Below are positions 23,375 through 35,344 of a DNA stretch of 64,000 bases, one piece after another; positions within the stretch are counted from its first letter, which is position 1; each line of letters opens with the position of its first letter. Source of the stretch: Phialocephala subalpina. Its lineage: Eukaryota; Ascomycota; Leotiomycetes; Helotiales; Mollisiaceae. The DNA lies in assembly GCA_900073065.1 (NCBI GenBank), contig FJOG01000004.1, forward strand, positions 2,351,084-2,415,083, given 5' to 3'. Below the pieces are notes generated by a model. The model was given only the letters and a program-made list of their open reading frames with translations. It did no database searches and was not told the DNA's origin. The position numbers and the translations under genes are program-made.

Positions 23375-25048
23375 ATTCTCTACCTACCACACCCATACTA
23401 CAAATGTCTAGAACCCGCACACTACGTTCTCGGAGGATCAGATCGATCATGGTTATAATCGCATAGCGTTGTAATTGATTACATCAAGTGGGTAATCTAC
23501 GTCGCTCATTGTCACAAAAAGAAGTTACTTGTAAGGAAAAGGGGAATTGTTAATGTATTGCATCTGGGAGGCGTAATTACTGGTGGGGAAACAGCTGTGC
23601 TGGGGAAAGGGGGAGAACTCGCTTTTTGGGGATGGTAAAAGGAGATGGACAAAGGGCTGTGGCTGTATCTATGAGGATTTTATTCTTGTTGATACTATTA
23701 CTTGGCAGATACTTTACGAGCTTGATACATTATTGTAGCATGGTTTGGTAGATAGTCAAATTCAAACGACTTTGAAATCATTTCCATAACACACTCAATT
23801 ATACTTTCGCCCCGTCGCATTCGGACCTTCGCTTTCGTCCCTAGACCTCTCGCTTTCCGCAACGCAACAGAATTCTTGTTCTCATCCTTGGAAGCTGATC
23901 ATACAATATCAGATTCATTATCCTCTTTCTTGGCACTCAATTCATCACGAACAATGACGCGCAACTCCAGAATCCCACAGGATTTAAATCGCGATCAGCT
24001 CTCACCCCAATCCCGTGGCGTGCTGGCGTCCTGCATGCAACCCCCAATCTGCAGATACGAGAGAGCTCTGACTGAGCGCTTCAGCACGCCACCGGGAAGC
24101 GAGGGAGCTTGTCAGCGCTGAAACACCACTTTTCTTCCCCCTCAAAAAATTTCTCCCCAACTTTCATCCATCTCGAAAATTGATCTCGCAAAAGTTGAGG
24201 AAGGTGGTGAGATGTTCGGATCTCGGAATCATTCTCGAGCCATTTTTCCACAGTGGAGTCAATAAAAGCTCGTACCAACTCGCGCCCAAAATCTGACCTG
24301 ACCTGACCACCTCGAAGCGGTCCGAAATTTCTATGGAGAACCGGACTCGTGCGGAGATTTCAAAGTGGATTCGTGCCTGGACCCCTGTTGATCGTGGCAA
24401 GTTGGAGAATCTGGGGCGTCGAGGATGTGGAAAGGGTGTGGAAGAAGGGTGACTTTTGAGATGTACCTGCATAAGGTTATGCAGAAGAGAGGAGCATGGT
24501 GATGAGTGTTGCATAATAACATAAAAATAAACACCGCGATGACAGGACAACGCTGCTCAAACAACAGCATGTGAAGAGTCTGCGATCCTTCACGAGTTGC
24601 ACACCAGCAACTCATGATGATCGACCAGCAATTGAGACCGGCGTCAAGTGGCGATACGATACTCGCAGCTAGGAACCAGAATTGGAAGAGGTCTGGATGC
24701 GGGATGGAAGTGGCGTTGAGCACTGTTGATCGATGGCAGAGAAATGTCTGAGGTGGGAGATTTGAATGTCTTCGTGGGTGGGAAAACGGCAGATCTTGTA
24801 ACTCGCTTTTGAGATGAGTGTCTTGAGCTTCATTCCTTCATCCTGATATTTGTTGTTGACGTTTCCTTATGATCTGTTGATTTGAAGTTTTCGCTCGTTT
24901 TGTTCGCGATTGTTGTGTTGAATTGAGTTTGCTGCATTATTATCACGACGACGAGGACGAAGATATCCTCCATACCTCCCCATCTTCCTCAATCGCCCAA
25001 CTCATACTCACCGCTCACTCACCCTCACGACAATATAAAGGAGTTAAG
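23375..25048. other. intergenic between two GPI-protein genes
   Basis: About 1.7 kb containing the 3' region of the first GPI-protein gene and the promoter of the second. Minus-strand frames at 24164-24723 overlap each other and have no recognised content. Confidence 0.4.
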
Positions 25049-25847
25049 ATGCGGTTCAATCTACTCACAATTCTTGCAGGCCTCACAGCCATCGCAACAG
25101 CACAAAACCCCTTCCTCTACAACCCCGGCGACCTCACGAATATCACCGCAGGCTCTTCTTTCGATATAAAATGGGCGCCTAGTACGGGGACGCAGGATAC
25201 GGTGACGATTTTGCTGAGGCAGGGGAATCCGGATCAACTTGTTACTGTTTTGACTATTGCTGGTATGCTGCTCCTTTCCCACGTTTCCTCCAAAGCAAAC
25301 CTACTCTTCTTCTTGCCTCGAATGGCAGACTCAAATTTGGTTCTCGCCGCTACTTTGTCAAGTCTGCGAGTTAGAGAGAAGAAAGTAGTACAAGGAATAG
25401 AGGCTGATAAGCCCCAAGCAAGCATAGTAAACACAGGCTCATACACCTGGGCCGTCCCCTCCACCCTCGTAAGTCCCACCTTCCCCTCCCCTCCACCCCC
25501 TTCCGCATACTAACTTCGAGGAATAGGTAAACGGCCCCCTCTACACCTTCGAAATTCGTGATGATCTCAACAACGACCTAGCGAACTACTCCAACACATT
25601 CTCCATCTCGTCAACCAATACTGTTTCTTCTATCGTCGCTGCTCCTGTTAGTACGATCACCACCAACGGACATGTAACTACCGTTTATGCTGTGGCGACG
25701 CAGAGCGTGACGAGCGCGACGGGGACAAGTACGGCGACGGGAAGTGCGGTGAGTGGGAGTGCGACGGCGAAGAGTGAGGGGATGAGGAATGTTAAATTGG
25801 GAGGTGCGATGCTTGGGGTTGTGGCGGGGGTTGTGGTTGCTTTGTGA
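25049..25847 (+). CDS. GPI-anchored cell-wall protein, Kre9/Knh1-like (second copy)
   Basis: Three exons (25049-25262, 25437-25468, 25527-25847) give 188 residues. Intron 1 is 174 bp, long for this window, and intron 2 is 58 bp with an ACTAAC branch. The signal peptide is MRFNLLTILAGLTAIATAQ. The domain (PGDLTNITAGSSFDIKWAPS, VTILLRQGNPDQLVTVLTIA, SYTWAVPSTLVNGPLYTFEI) is the same fold as in 22644-23374 with the same intron positions, so the two are paralogues. A Ser/Thr-rich linker (SVTSATGTSTATGSAVSGSA) leads to the hydrophobic end GAMLGVVAGVVVAL for GPI attachment. An exon of only 32 nt carries SYTWAVPSTL. Confidence 0.85.
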
Positions 25848-27083
25848 TGGGTGGACGACGAGGAGGTGGAAGGGAGATGGGATGAATACCAGACCACGAA
25901 GCAATGATGAAGGCAGAGGAGGATGGGTTATATATACGAATATTGGACATCGGACACACTTCTCGGGGTAGCTTGGCATATATAGAGCTTGGAAAACCTT
26001 GTTGTGGGAAGGATTAGAAGGCTAGGATACATGAGAAATACAATAATGTTTAGTCTGGGTCCTTGCGAGTTGCAATGGAAGTGTTGACGTGGTCATTCAT
26101 ATTACTTGCATCTGCTGCATTATTGATTACAAGCTGTCACCTCTCTCTAATTTGAAGGTCACTTCGAAGCGTTGCAATTGTCAACTTCTGTCTTCGACAT
26201 TGGTATTGTTTATTGTACATCGCAGCAGTGGCGGGAGGAGGATGGCTGTGGGCCAGAGGGTGGGGCGGGGAGGGCTTCCCGAATGCCCGCGAAGTGCAAC
26301 AAATTGTCCAATTGTCGGTCGAAGAGAAGGGACATTCGATTCTTATATATCGCAAGACGCTAGCAAGGACAGTCCCTTACATAGAAAATTTTGGTATGTG
26401 AAACAAAAACATGATCGATACTCCAGTGAAAGACAAGCATTACGGCAGGAGGAACGGGTCAGAGCTGGATGCGATGAGCAAACGAAAGATGTATTGTTTG
26501 CTCGTTGTCACTTTCGAAGCTGGAATTGACATTGGAAGAGTAGTTCTGTTACAGTTCGTCAAACTTGCACTTCAAGAGGCGTCGAGAAGAATTTGCTACA
26601 TATTCGATTTTCTTGTTGCACGTCGACATTTCCAATCAGATTCGAACATTGAGCCTTAGCCCCTGCTCCTACTGGTCCCTTGCAGTGCACATTTGAATCT
26701 TCAGGAGACATTGAAACCAGAATTCTTGGAAATCGCAATGCATGCATGTTCCTTCCTTCCTTTATTGGGTGTATTCGTCCGAAAGCATAAGGTACCTTCT
26801 ATGGATGATTGCTTGGACCCTCTCCGCTTCTCCCCAACGTGGAAATGCTGGCTTCGAGTTCATGTCGAGGGGCATGCAGACTTGCTTGTTACCAGAATTC
26901 TGTTCTCACTTTCCCCTTTAACTTGCATGCAGTGCGGCTAGATAAGTGCCGTCCACGTGCAGAGGGGCGTGTTTCGTTTCAGCCACAGGGATTAAATCTC
27001 CTTCCCGACTTCTCGAAGCTTGATCTTCGAGCTTCCCCAGATTTCTTATCCTTCTGAGGTTTACTTCAATTTCAGTGAAGATA
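25848..27083. other. intergenic, no supported gene
   Basis: Overlapping short frames occur in every phase but none has an ATG start together with a recognisable domain. No repeat array was noticed. Confidence 0.4.
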
Positions 27084-28021
27084 ATGAATCGCTCCACAGT
27101 CCGGCGTCTGGTCGAAAGCACGAAGAGTCGCATCAAAGCATCCAGTACTCCTCGAGATGACGTCCTCAGCGAGATTGAGTACCGGAAGCTGCTTCGGCTC
27201 GTGGACGAACTTGATCAGTTACTAGCCACAATATCCGGTTCGGGTTCAAGCTGGCATACATATGCAGATATGGAGGTGATAGCCACTATCAATGCCCATC
27301 GCGAGAGCTTGGCCCCTTTATTGCACCGTCTTGTTTCAGACAGTGCGCATGCGAATCGCGAGGGGAGAGCAATAAACCGATGGAGCTACAAGAAGAAGCT
27401 ACACTCTAGTTCCAAGGAGCTTGTGGACGGTGTCCGGGCTGATATTTTGCGGTTGAAAGAGATTCATGATCGGACCAGCAAGTAAGTCCTCTGAATCATG
27501 AACCTCGTCCAAGGCATTAAGGACTGACGCATATTAGTCCTTTTGCGTTATCAACAAGTATTTATGTTAACATCGACACAAAATCTGGGATCTGTCATCG
27601 CACTGTAGTAGCTCCACCACCAGACTATTTCGATACCTTAGACGCCTTCGACACTGTCCTACCAGAACCACCAGTTCCGATAGAGCTCGACTCTACCCCA
27701 CATCACATCAATCCTGTCCCGCTATCAAACACTGCCCAAGACTCCAGGCCTCGCGATAGCCACAGTCCACGAGGCTGCCTCCTCATCCTCGCCATGATCG
27801 CAAGTTTCATTGTCTTCAGCTGCATTTCTGGCATCTACTTCACGCTCGACCAGAACCTAGGATACAGCATGGGCGACGCATTTACGCTCGCAGGGTATAT
27901 CATCGCTGTCGGTGCTTTGGTATCAACTGCTGCTATGGCGAGGCATTGGTCGAGCTGTCGATGTTGGCGGGGTAAGCATAGCGGGGTTGAGGACGATGTT
28001 CAGCATGAGGGTCTGGGATGA
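27084..28021 (+). CDS. hypothetical protein with C-terminal membrane hairpin
   Basis: Two exons (27084-27481, 27538-28021) are joined over a 56-bp intron (GTAAGT, GACTGAC branch). The product is 293 residues. The N-terminal 130 residues are highly helical and charged (MNRSTVRRLVESTKSRIKAS, LVDELDQLLATISGSG), which suggests a coiled-coil or helical bundle. A proline-rich linker (LPEPPVPIELD) follows. The end has two membrane helices, CLLILAMIASFIVFSCISGI and FTLAGYIIAVGALVSTAAMA, then CRCW and an acidic tail. The family is not recognised. The broken gene at 15092-15970 is a paralogue, so the locus class has been duplicated at least once. The soluble N-terminal domain with hairpin resembles the arrangement in 11736-12416. 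Confidence 0.7.
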
Positions 28022-28845
28022 TGATGGTGATGCGCAGGAAACCAAGGTTCGGCACTCTGTCAAGATGACTTGGTCGAGATTGTAGGCTCAGATGCACTGC
28101 GTGTGATTTTCGAGCTACATTCCATACTTCTTCGTCTTATTAAAGGAAAGCAAATTCCTTCGAAAGCATTGATCACGTGGTTCTCTGTATAATTAACGAG
28201 TTTCTACCTTAACTGGCTGGAGCCTTTGAATTTCGCGCTAACTAAAGCTAAAACGGAACAAGTATGCGAAGCTTGCTTGGTGTGTTTCTGAAAAGGGTAT
28301 AGAGAATAAGTTTAAGCTTAATGTTGCGGGGCATTGAGTAGGATCAAGTAAGACCAAGGCCCTGTTCCGATAGACAGGGGGAAATTCCCGGGGGGGATCA
28401 AGGCACCTCGGTACTTGAGAGAGACACAAGGGGTAATTAAAGATCTTCTGTCCTTGGGGAAAGGGTAGATAGCGAATTGGTGTGAATACCTGTAAGTCAT
28501 GCCTTCTCTCGAGAGTGGAGGACGGATTTGGCATAAAGAAGGGGAAGCTGAGAATGAAGAAAAAAAAAGAAATTAATTTTAGTCTGCGTCTAAAGAATGT
28601 CGTTACATTTCTCCAAGTCCAATCTTGCATCAACATCACTGCCCGGACTCTCAGCCTAAAGTGCTCGTAAGAATTGAAAGAGAAATCCAGTGCAACATCA
28701 AAGAAAGTCGTCAATTACGCCAAATCCAAACCTCCTCGTCAACATCACTCGCCAAACTCTTTACCCAAGCAAAAAGGGAAGAGAAGATAACAATCTCATA
28801 ATAAAAGGCCACCATCAGACGAGAGCGAGTTCTCTTTTTAGAAGA
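28022..28845. other. intergenic between convergent genes
   Basis: No supported gene. It includes a G/C-rich word at 28378-28400 and an A-rich tract at 28556-28571. A 158-codon minus-strand frame at 28238-28714 has no recognised content. Confidence 0.4.
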
Positions 28846-30155
28846 TTATCTTGCCTCGGAGGAATTCAAGCAATCTTGGCACTCAGCTAACGGCTTTCTA
28901 CCAGGATTCTTACGAATGATGTGATCGTGGCCCCAGGGAGATACCGCCCAATCAGCCGTGTATCTGTAAACATTATGCTTATTGGTAAGATGAAGTCGTG
29001 CTGCGTCCCACGTAAAATGGGAACGTAAGCCACGCTCACAAGCCATCAGAGCGCATTCGTAATCACCATGGGAATTCTGGAAATGTGACTCCTGTTCCCC
29101 ATCAAGAATTGCCGCTCCACAATGGTTGAAAGGACACCTGACGTTGTCATGCTTCTCCCTCACATGCTTATCAAGAGTGTACTTCCTTGCGAAGCCAATG
29201 ATGCTGAGTTCGCAGGACTCAACGGGGCAAAAGACACGTAAGTTTTCGTGGATGTTTTTAATATGGCGATTGAGGTCAGATTGCTTGCCAAAGGGTTCTG
29301 GATGAGTGCAACCAACAACGGTGCAGCGAAGAGGAGTGACATGGATGTTGCTGAGGTGCCTGTTGAGGATGTACTTTTCCTTGAAGACTTTGGAGGAGCA
29401 ATTGGGCCAGCTGCAATTGATCGGGCCACTCCAAGACTGCAGCAATGTATATTGGTGCTGCTGGAAATGAACCGTGGCCTTATCTTCGTCATGGAAGAGG
29501 GTGCTGTTGTCTTCACAGCTTGGCCAGGGACAACGAATTCCTCGTCCCGAGGCGGTTGAACGATCATGTTCCACTTCGCGAGGCAGCCTTTCGCGAGGCA
29601 GCCTGGCGCCCCATTAGCGTAGCTCTAAAAAAAAACTCACTCAGATTGGTTGCCCTCTGCAGGCAAAGCCCAGTCCACCACACCGCTGTTTTGAGGCTGC
29701 TGGTCGTCCGGCCACCGGGGGCCTGGAACGGCTTGGTCGAAGGGGAGGTGATTCTGAGGCTCTGTCGATGCGCCCGATCCGGATGAGAAGCCGTGATGCT
29801 GGAAATTGCTGGGATCAGAATTCCAGATGTCCGATTCCTCTGGCGAATTGTACGTAGCTGCTATGCTGCTAGTAGGCTGCTGCTCGTGGAACATGGAAGT
29901 GGGTGCCCTTTCGGTCCAGACGCTGCCGCCGGTGGGATGCTCATATGCCTCGAATGAGGATGTCGGAAGAGCTGTGTGATATTCTGCCATTGAGAACTCG
30001 TCCCATTTTTCTTTCCACTCAGCGTTGTCCATCTCTAAGGCCTGCGGGGTATTGTTGGAGGGCACAGCTTCGTCGTACTCGCCGCTGGCAGCTTCGAAAT
30101 CGAAAAGGTCGTCGCCATAAGAATCCTGGACGGCGTATTCGATATTGTCGGACAT
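28846..30155 (-). CDS. multi-finger C2H2 zinc-finger protein
   Basis: Two exons (29641-30155 and 28846-29587) give 418 residues with the 53-bp intron assumed here. The ATG at 30153-30155 starts MSDNIEYAVQDSYGDDLFDF. Residues 1-172 are acidic and Ser/Pro/Gln-rich, a likely disordered activation region. The second exon holds a series of C2H2 fingers: CPWPSCEDNSTLFHD-H, CSWPNCSSKVFKEKYILNRH, CTVVGCTHPEPFGKQSDLNR-H, CPVESCELSIIGFARKYTLD-H, CPFNHCGAAILD and CALMACERGL-H-H. This points to a nuclear DNA-binding regulator. The acceptor region contains a tandem 15-bp repeat (about 29573-29602), giving two in-frame AG choices that differ by five residues. Confidence 0.75.
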
Positions 30156-30640
30156 TTTGACTTCTTGCTGCTTGATGCTGGAGGTGTTTGAGAACGAGAT
30201 TCGATATCGTGATAGCTGAGTTGTGCGATTTGTGGAGTGTGGAGGAAGTGAAGTTGCGGAAGAGCTGGTGGGATGCGAAGAAGAGTGAAGGAATGAGAAG
30301 GGGATCTCACGAGTTTGTTTGCTGCGTGGCAAGAAGCGAGGGCGCCGCGACAGTTGTGCTCATGCCCCCGCGATGATGGCCGTATTGGAAGGAGTGCAAT
30401 ATTTGCGATGGGCGCATGTTTATTAAGCAGGCTGCAGTGATTGGTGCCAACAGCCAGCCGGGAGAACCGCGCAGCGCCACGGATGATGATGGCACGGAGG
30501 CTTGATTTCAAGTCGGTATTGAAGTTTTCGGTATTGAGAAGGAAAGAAACACCAGGGTTCCATGCAGAACGGCAGGAGTGAGTCACTAGTCACGTGCAAG
30601 GCAGGGAGCCCTAATCAAGCACTTGCTTAACCCGAGAGCT
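30156..30640. other. upstream region of the C2H2 gene
   Basis: Promoter-side DNA. Frames here merely extend the coding frame upstream of the chosen ATG. Nothing specific was recognised. Confidence 0.4.
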
Positions 30641-31180
30641 TATAGTAAAAGTCGAAATCAATATTAGTTTGGAAAGTTGGAAACTTAACAAACTATATTT
30701 GGCCCCATATTTTCTGCGCGCTAGTATTATTATAACTTAAAACTTATATTCGGTTATATTTTTTATTCTAAGAATACTTTTATATTATTTTCCGAATTTG
30801 AGGCATTCTTTATAAGAGTACTTTCTCGCTCTTATAAACTTATATTCTATTTCAATTATTATATTTAATATATTCTTTATTTTTTTATTTATTATATTTA
30901 ATATATAAACTTGAGAATAACGGATTTTATTCTTATATATTTATCGAATATTATAATTAAAATTAATTTAAATTATATTAAATAATCGGAAGTAAAATTA
31001 CTTTTTAACTTCAAATAATATTCTTCGAAATAATATTAAAAAGATTATAATATTCTTTTTTAATTAATAATTAATTTAATATTTTTAAATAAAAAATATG
31101 AATATAATATTAAATTTTAATTTATAATTTTAATAATAAAATCGTTAATATTCTCTTGATTTTATTATTTAATATGCTTC
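30641..31180. repeat. AT-rich block, probably RIP-mutated repeat
   Basis: Over 500 bases are dominated by TATT, TTAT and AATA with almost no open frame. The base composition matches the interior of the pogo-like element, so a RIP-mutated repeat is the best reading. No terminal repeats were identified. Confidence 0.55.
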
Positions 31181-31620
31181 TCTCGTTCCGAAAGAAAGGG
31201 GTCCGCCCGCTCTGATTGGCTCGACAAGCGAGCCAGCAGACGGCCCCCCTTCCTTTCTCTACTCGACGCGCATGTTGCTCCGCAGGCCTCGCAGGCGCGC
31301 CCCTGCGGGGGGCTACAAAGTCTTCGACTTTACTAGGAGGAGACTCTTTGAGCTGCGTAGCTACAGAGTTATAAAGAGAGTAGGATTTTGGTGTTTTTTC
31401 TAGCTTCTGGTGGCTAGTAGCCTTAGTGCCTTAGGCAGACAAGCTCCAAAGCCTCCAAAGCCTCAAAATACTCCAGGGGGACACCCCCTGGGACCCCCCT
31501 TAAAAGCTGCGCAGCTATAAAGTTATAAAGAGAGTGGCATTCTGGTGCTCCAGCGTCTAGTGGCCTTATTTATTTTGAAAGATAATTATTATTAATAATA
31601 AAAGAAAAAAAGGGGGGAGA
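31181..31620. repeat. GC-rich structured repeat island
   Basis: This GC-rich island follows the AT-rich block and contains perfect hairpins: GGCTCG/CGAGCC (31218-31234), AAAGTC/GACTTT (about 31317-31331) and CCAGGGGG/CCCCCTGG around ACA (31473-31491). A 43-bp direct repeat occurs at 31351-31393 and 31505-31547 with about six differences. No coding frame is present. It could be a fragment of mitochondrial-type DNA or a short structured repeat. Confidence 0.5.
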
Positions 31621-31672
31621 AGAGGACAAGAGAATTATAAGAGGAATATAAAGAGAAATCTGGGCAATAATT

Positions 31673-32071
31673 TCAAATTGGTAATATCCATTCTTCCTTT
31701 GAAGAATCATTCACGTGGTTTATACCAAGAAGCAACACCGACTCTATGACATTAGATGGCAGGCCATCAGTGAGCACAATAATTTTAAGAGGCTTCATCT
31801 CCTTTCCAGCCACCATCTCCGCCTCCAGCTTCGCCAAATATGGCTTCAGGATATTGTGCATCCTGGTACCAGTAGGGGTTCCACCTTGCGGTCTGGGTCA
31901 CGCGAATATGGTGGCAGCTCTCTTGATGCCTCTATATCCGCCAGCAGCTACACCCTTAGACGATGCGCCAGGGTCGGCTAATTTGTGGTTCATGAAGTAG
32001 AGATCCAGGCCATCGTCGTCGTGGCCAGACACGATGGGCGCAAGGATCGAAAGTGCACGCCATGGGTCCAT
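31673..32071 (-). pseudogene. fragment of a von Willebrand factor A domain gene
   Basis: One frame from 32071 to 31673 reads ALSILAPIVSGHDDDGLDLY, GYRGIKRAATIFA, a TGA at 31898-31900, then PQGGTPTGTRMHNILKPYLA and PLKIIVLTDGLPSN. The order HDDDGLDLYF, GGTPTGTR, VLTDG is that of the vWA domain of fungal vWA proteins. The MIDAS start (DxSxS) is missing, and the fragment ends shortly after TDG. With the domain truncated on both sides and a stop in the middle, it is a relic. Confidence 0.65.
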
Positions 32072-32096
32072 GGGGAGAAGCTAGAATCATCTAACT

Positions 32097-34291
32097 TTAT
32101 CCTTGAAGGTGAAAGGACGTAGAGCGCTCTGCTCCAGGATTTCTATTCTGGATTTTCTTAATCCAGGGCCAGTATTTCGGGCTTTGCCAGATCCGAGAGA
32201 ACAAAGCTGAGACAGCAGCGAACATCCAGCCTCCGCATTTACGGGCTAGACTGATTCCTTTCCATATGCCAATAGCGATCCACACAGCCGGCACCTTTTC
32301 ACCAGTCTCAAGGCCGAGAAGCAGGGGTACGAAAAGAGAGGTCATAATCCCCAGTAAGCTGAGGTTCTTGTGCCCTTTTACCGAAAACTTGTACTTTCGA
32401 CACAATCCACGATACGGTTCGTCGTTTTGAAGCCTATCCTCCACTCCTTCAAGATTAGATCTTGTGCCTCGAGCGATATACAGCATCTCAATCTTGAGCC
32501 GTATCAACGTCATGTCGAAAAGCCGCCGCATTTCCAGTTTCCATTGGTCCTTCTCCAGCGGAAGAGACGTGCTTCCATGGACGATTCTCCGTGTGGCATC
32601 AAAAGATAAGCTCCCCGAGTTTGGAGTGCGAAGGATAAGCTTGAAAGCTTAATGCCGTTGAATAACAAAATGGATTCTTCGACACTCGACCATGACTGCG
32701 GGACAAGGCTCCGGCGAGGACCATATGCTTCCAAGCAATCGGACTTAGGTTCGGAGCAGACCTCAGCACTCTCGACGCACCCAAGAGCCGTTGCATGAAT
32801 TGAATCATCCTTCCAGCAGGTCTCCGTCTCTGATGCAGAAGAACATTCTTCAATCCTTGTTCTTCTCTTTGCTGGGAATATGGGATCCTCGGAAGCCTTG
32901 CTATATTGGAGGTTCTCGGCTATTATGAAGATAAGCGTTGTGACGCCTTTCGAACTGGTAAGTCCCTCGATAGGATGATATCCAAGCTGATGATCCCTAA
33001 AAAGGTTAGCATAGTATTATCAAAGATGTTAGCAATTCAGAGTACCCGATTTCGGTCCGTGTAGTGACGGTATAGCCTCCTGGTACGTAACCATAGATAG
33101 GGGAACCAATTTTGACCTGTGTAAATGTACGGTTATCATCGCCGTATCTCTTTGAAGAGAAGTCATCTCGCCCATAAAAGAATCTTGTCGAGTTCATTGA
33201 GCCAAGCAGAAAAGATTTAATCTTAACAAACCCATCGCTGACTAGTGGGGAGCAGATCGTTCTCCTTCGAAAAAAAGGCCGATGCGCAGAGCTAATGCCA
33301 ACATATTTCGAATCGACATATCCAGTGTCCAGCGTAATGACCAAGTTTTTGCCCGGCAAGCACATGCTCTGGTTCCGAAAGGGACAGTCATTGTGCTCTG
33401 TTATCGTGGAGTACAGGTCTCGGTGTGGAAATATGGCGCAGTCTTGTAGTGAACTCTCTTGTTCATAACAGCTTCTGTAGTATGCTTCAACCGCCTCTTC
33501 GGTTCGACCTAATTCTCTGTAGAATTTCTCGGCGTCTGCGCTGCCATCGTCAGGCGGCCACCAAAGGCCGCAACTGGGACTCGTCGATATGCCATTACTG
33601 TCTAATTCAAGATAAACTACCGCTGTGCCGGCCGCCGCGATCAAGGCAAATATGAAGCCGCATAAAAAGAAGGCTAGAACTGTGATAATGATGGTGAGTC
33701 CCTCGGTTCGAAGGTTTTGTACCCATGTCTTGCACTTGAGTCTAGCCCGAGTGAGAAGTGGTTTCCGAGTGTTTGAATGGTCCCCTGGTAGATGGATTGG
33801 GCTACTGGTAATGTTGGAAATAAGAAGCCTGAACAAAAGCGCCGATGCCTCGTCTGCAGTTCTCGCCTCTCTAATGTTTGTGATAGCTTCCTCGTATCGT
33901 CCACCAACAAGAGTTCGAAGCGCGATGTCGTCCTCCCACCCATCGCCCATCATGTCGTCGAAGTGGCCCGTAACATTTGCCTTCTGGGCCCTTCTTTTAC
34001 AATACGCTTCAATTAAGGGCAAAACAATCCGCTGAATGAGCTTCCAGTATTGTGGTGCCCACAGCGTGATCCATACCGCAAAGAGTGAAACCCAGAAGAA
34101 GGCCCACCACTCTGGAACAAGTATTCGCGGTCCTACCAGAAGTACGAAATTCATCAACGGGTATCTGGTGGCTGAATAACTGTTCTGTGCTTACCTAGGA
34201 GGAGTGACCGATCATAGTCGACCCATACCCTGTTCACCAGGACATCTTTCTTAAAGTCGTCTACAAGGATTTTGCTTGGCAGAATAGACAT
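32097..34291 (-). pseudogene. fungal multi-pass membrane protein with a single frameshift
   Basis: Exons 34195-34291, 33046-34132 and 32097-32996 are separated by introns of 62 and 49 bp, both in frame. The start is MSILPSKILVDDFKKDVLVN. The second exon has helices WWAFFWVSLFAVWITLWAPQ and GLTIIITVLAFFLCGFIFAL, then a large Cys-containing extracellular-type domain. The third gives LGCVESAEVCSE and LEKDQWKLEMRRLFDMTLIR, ARGTRSN and the helix LSLLGIMTSLFVPLLLGLET. This order is typical of a widespread unnamed Pezizomycotina membrane family. The frame slips by one base at the A-run 32601-32604 (a T-run in the gene). Either this is a real lesion or a homopolymer sequencing error. Everything else is intact. 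Confidence 0.65.
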
Positions 34292-35344
34292 CTTAAGTTG
34301 GAGGTACAAAGTACAACCTCAATCAATGCTCATTATTGGAACGCGTTGTTGTTGAACAACTCGCCAGGTTCCACATCAGTGAGGCTGCCTTGAAATGCAT
34401 GATTGGTTTTAGGCTAAATACAGCAACTCTATTCCCCGCTATAACCTCAATATCACACGGTATTACGATGCTTCTTTTGGTCTCTGACTTCCAAATAACA
34501 TAACTCTAGAAATTCGTACTTACTAGCAACCAATCGATATAACTTTGTAGAATCAAGAAGAAGGATTCCTCGCGTCCTGAAGACTTTAATCGAGGTCACG
34601 TGATGTCAATGCGCGCTATTTGTGATTTCAAATCACACTTTTGTACGTAATCAGGGCTCGTGAAATCACGTAAATTATAAAAGGAAGATATATAATTAAT
34701 AAAAATTTGAAAAAAATATATAATTAGAAAAATATTTTTTTAATAAATAATTCTCGAATAATTTATTAATATTTTAAATAAAATTTAATTCGATAATTTA
34801 TAAAAATATTAATTATTCGTTTTATTAAAATTATTAAAATTATTAGGCTATATTATTAAACCATTTGATTAAAAGGTTTATATATTCGAATTTTTTCCAA
34901 ATATTAATAATAGGATCTGGGTTTCTTCTAGGGGTTGTCGCAAACTGCCCCGAGTACTCTGCGAGGAAGAAATTGCCTTTAAGGGGGAGGTGCCTCACTG
35001 AGAAGTTTCATGCAAGGGACCCTCAGCCGCAAAGTTGCGTTCGGAGTAGTCTAGTGGCTCCACCTGATTATCGCTTCTTATCAGGATACAAAATTGGATG
35101 CAGTCAGTCTAGATCGGATCGAGTTCTCAAGCTACCTCTAGACATTCTGCTTTATCCATAACTGGTTTTCCTTCTCGCGCTGTGCTTGCCAAGTCAATTT
35201 CCAGGGGATATGGTGTGGCAAGGGTCATCCTCTATCACGTTCTAAGACGCGTTCTCTTCGGAGGAAGGCCGCTGAAATAAGCGTCCACCGCGAATGAGTT
35301 TGAAAGTCTCTAATATCAGTTGGGTTTGATGCTATCACTAATCA
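34292..35344. other. intergenic with an AT-rich RIP-like patch
   Basis: Positions 34670-34910 are strongly AT-rich and free of open frames, as in other RIP-mutated blocks of this window. The rest holds no supported gene. Confidence 0.45.

Noticed and set aside
24164..24723. Two overlapping minus-strand frames of about 130 codons upstream of the second GPI gene
   Set aside because: Same DNA in two phases, no domain, and it lies in a likely promoter region.
28238..28714. 158-codon minus-strand frame rich in Phe, Arg and Pro
   Set aside because: Low-complexity hydrophobic and basic composition with no domain. It probably reflects a pyrimidine-rich strand.
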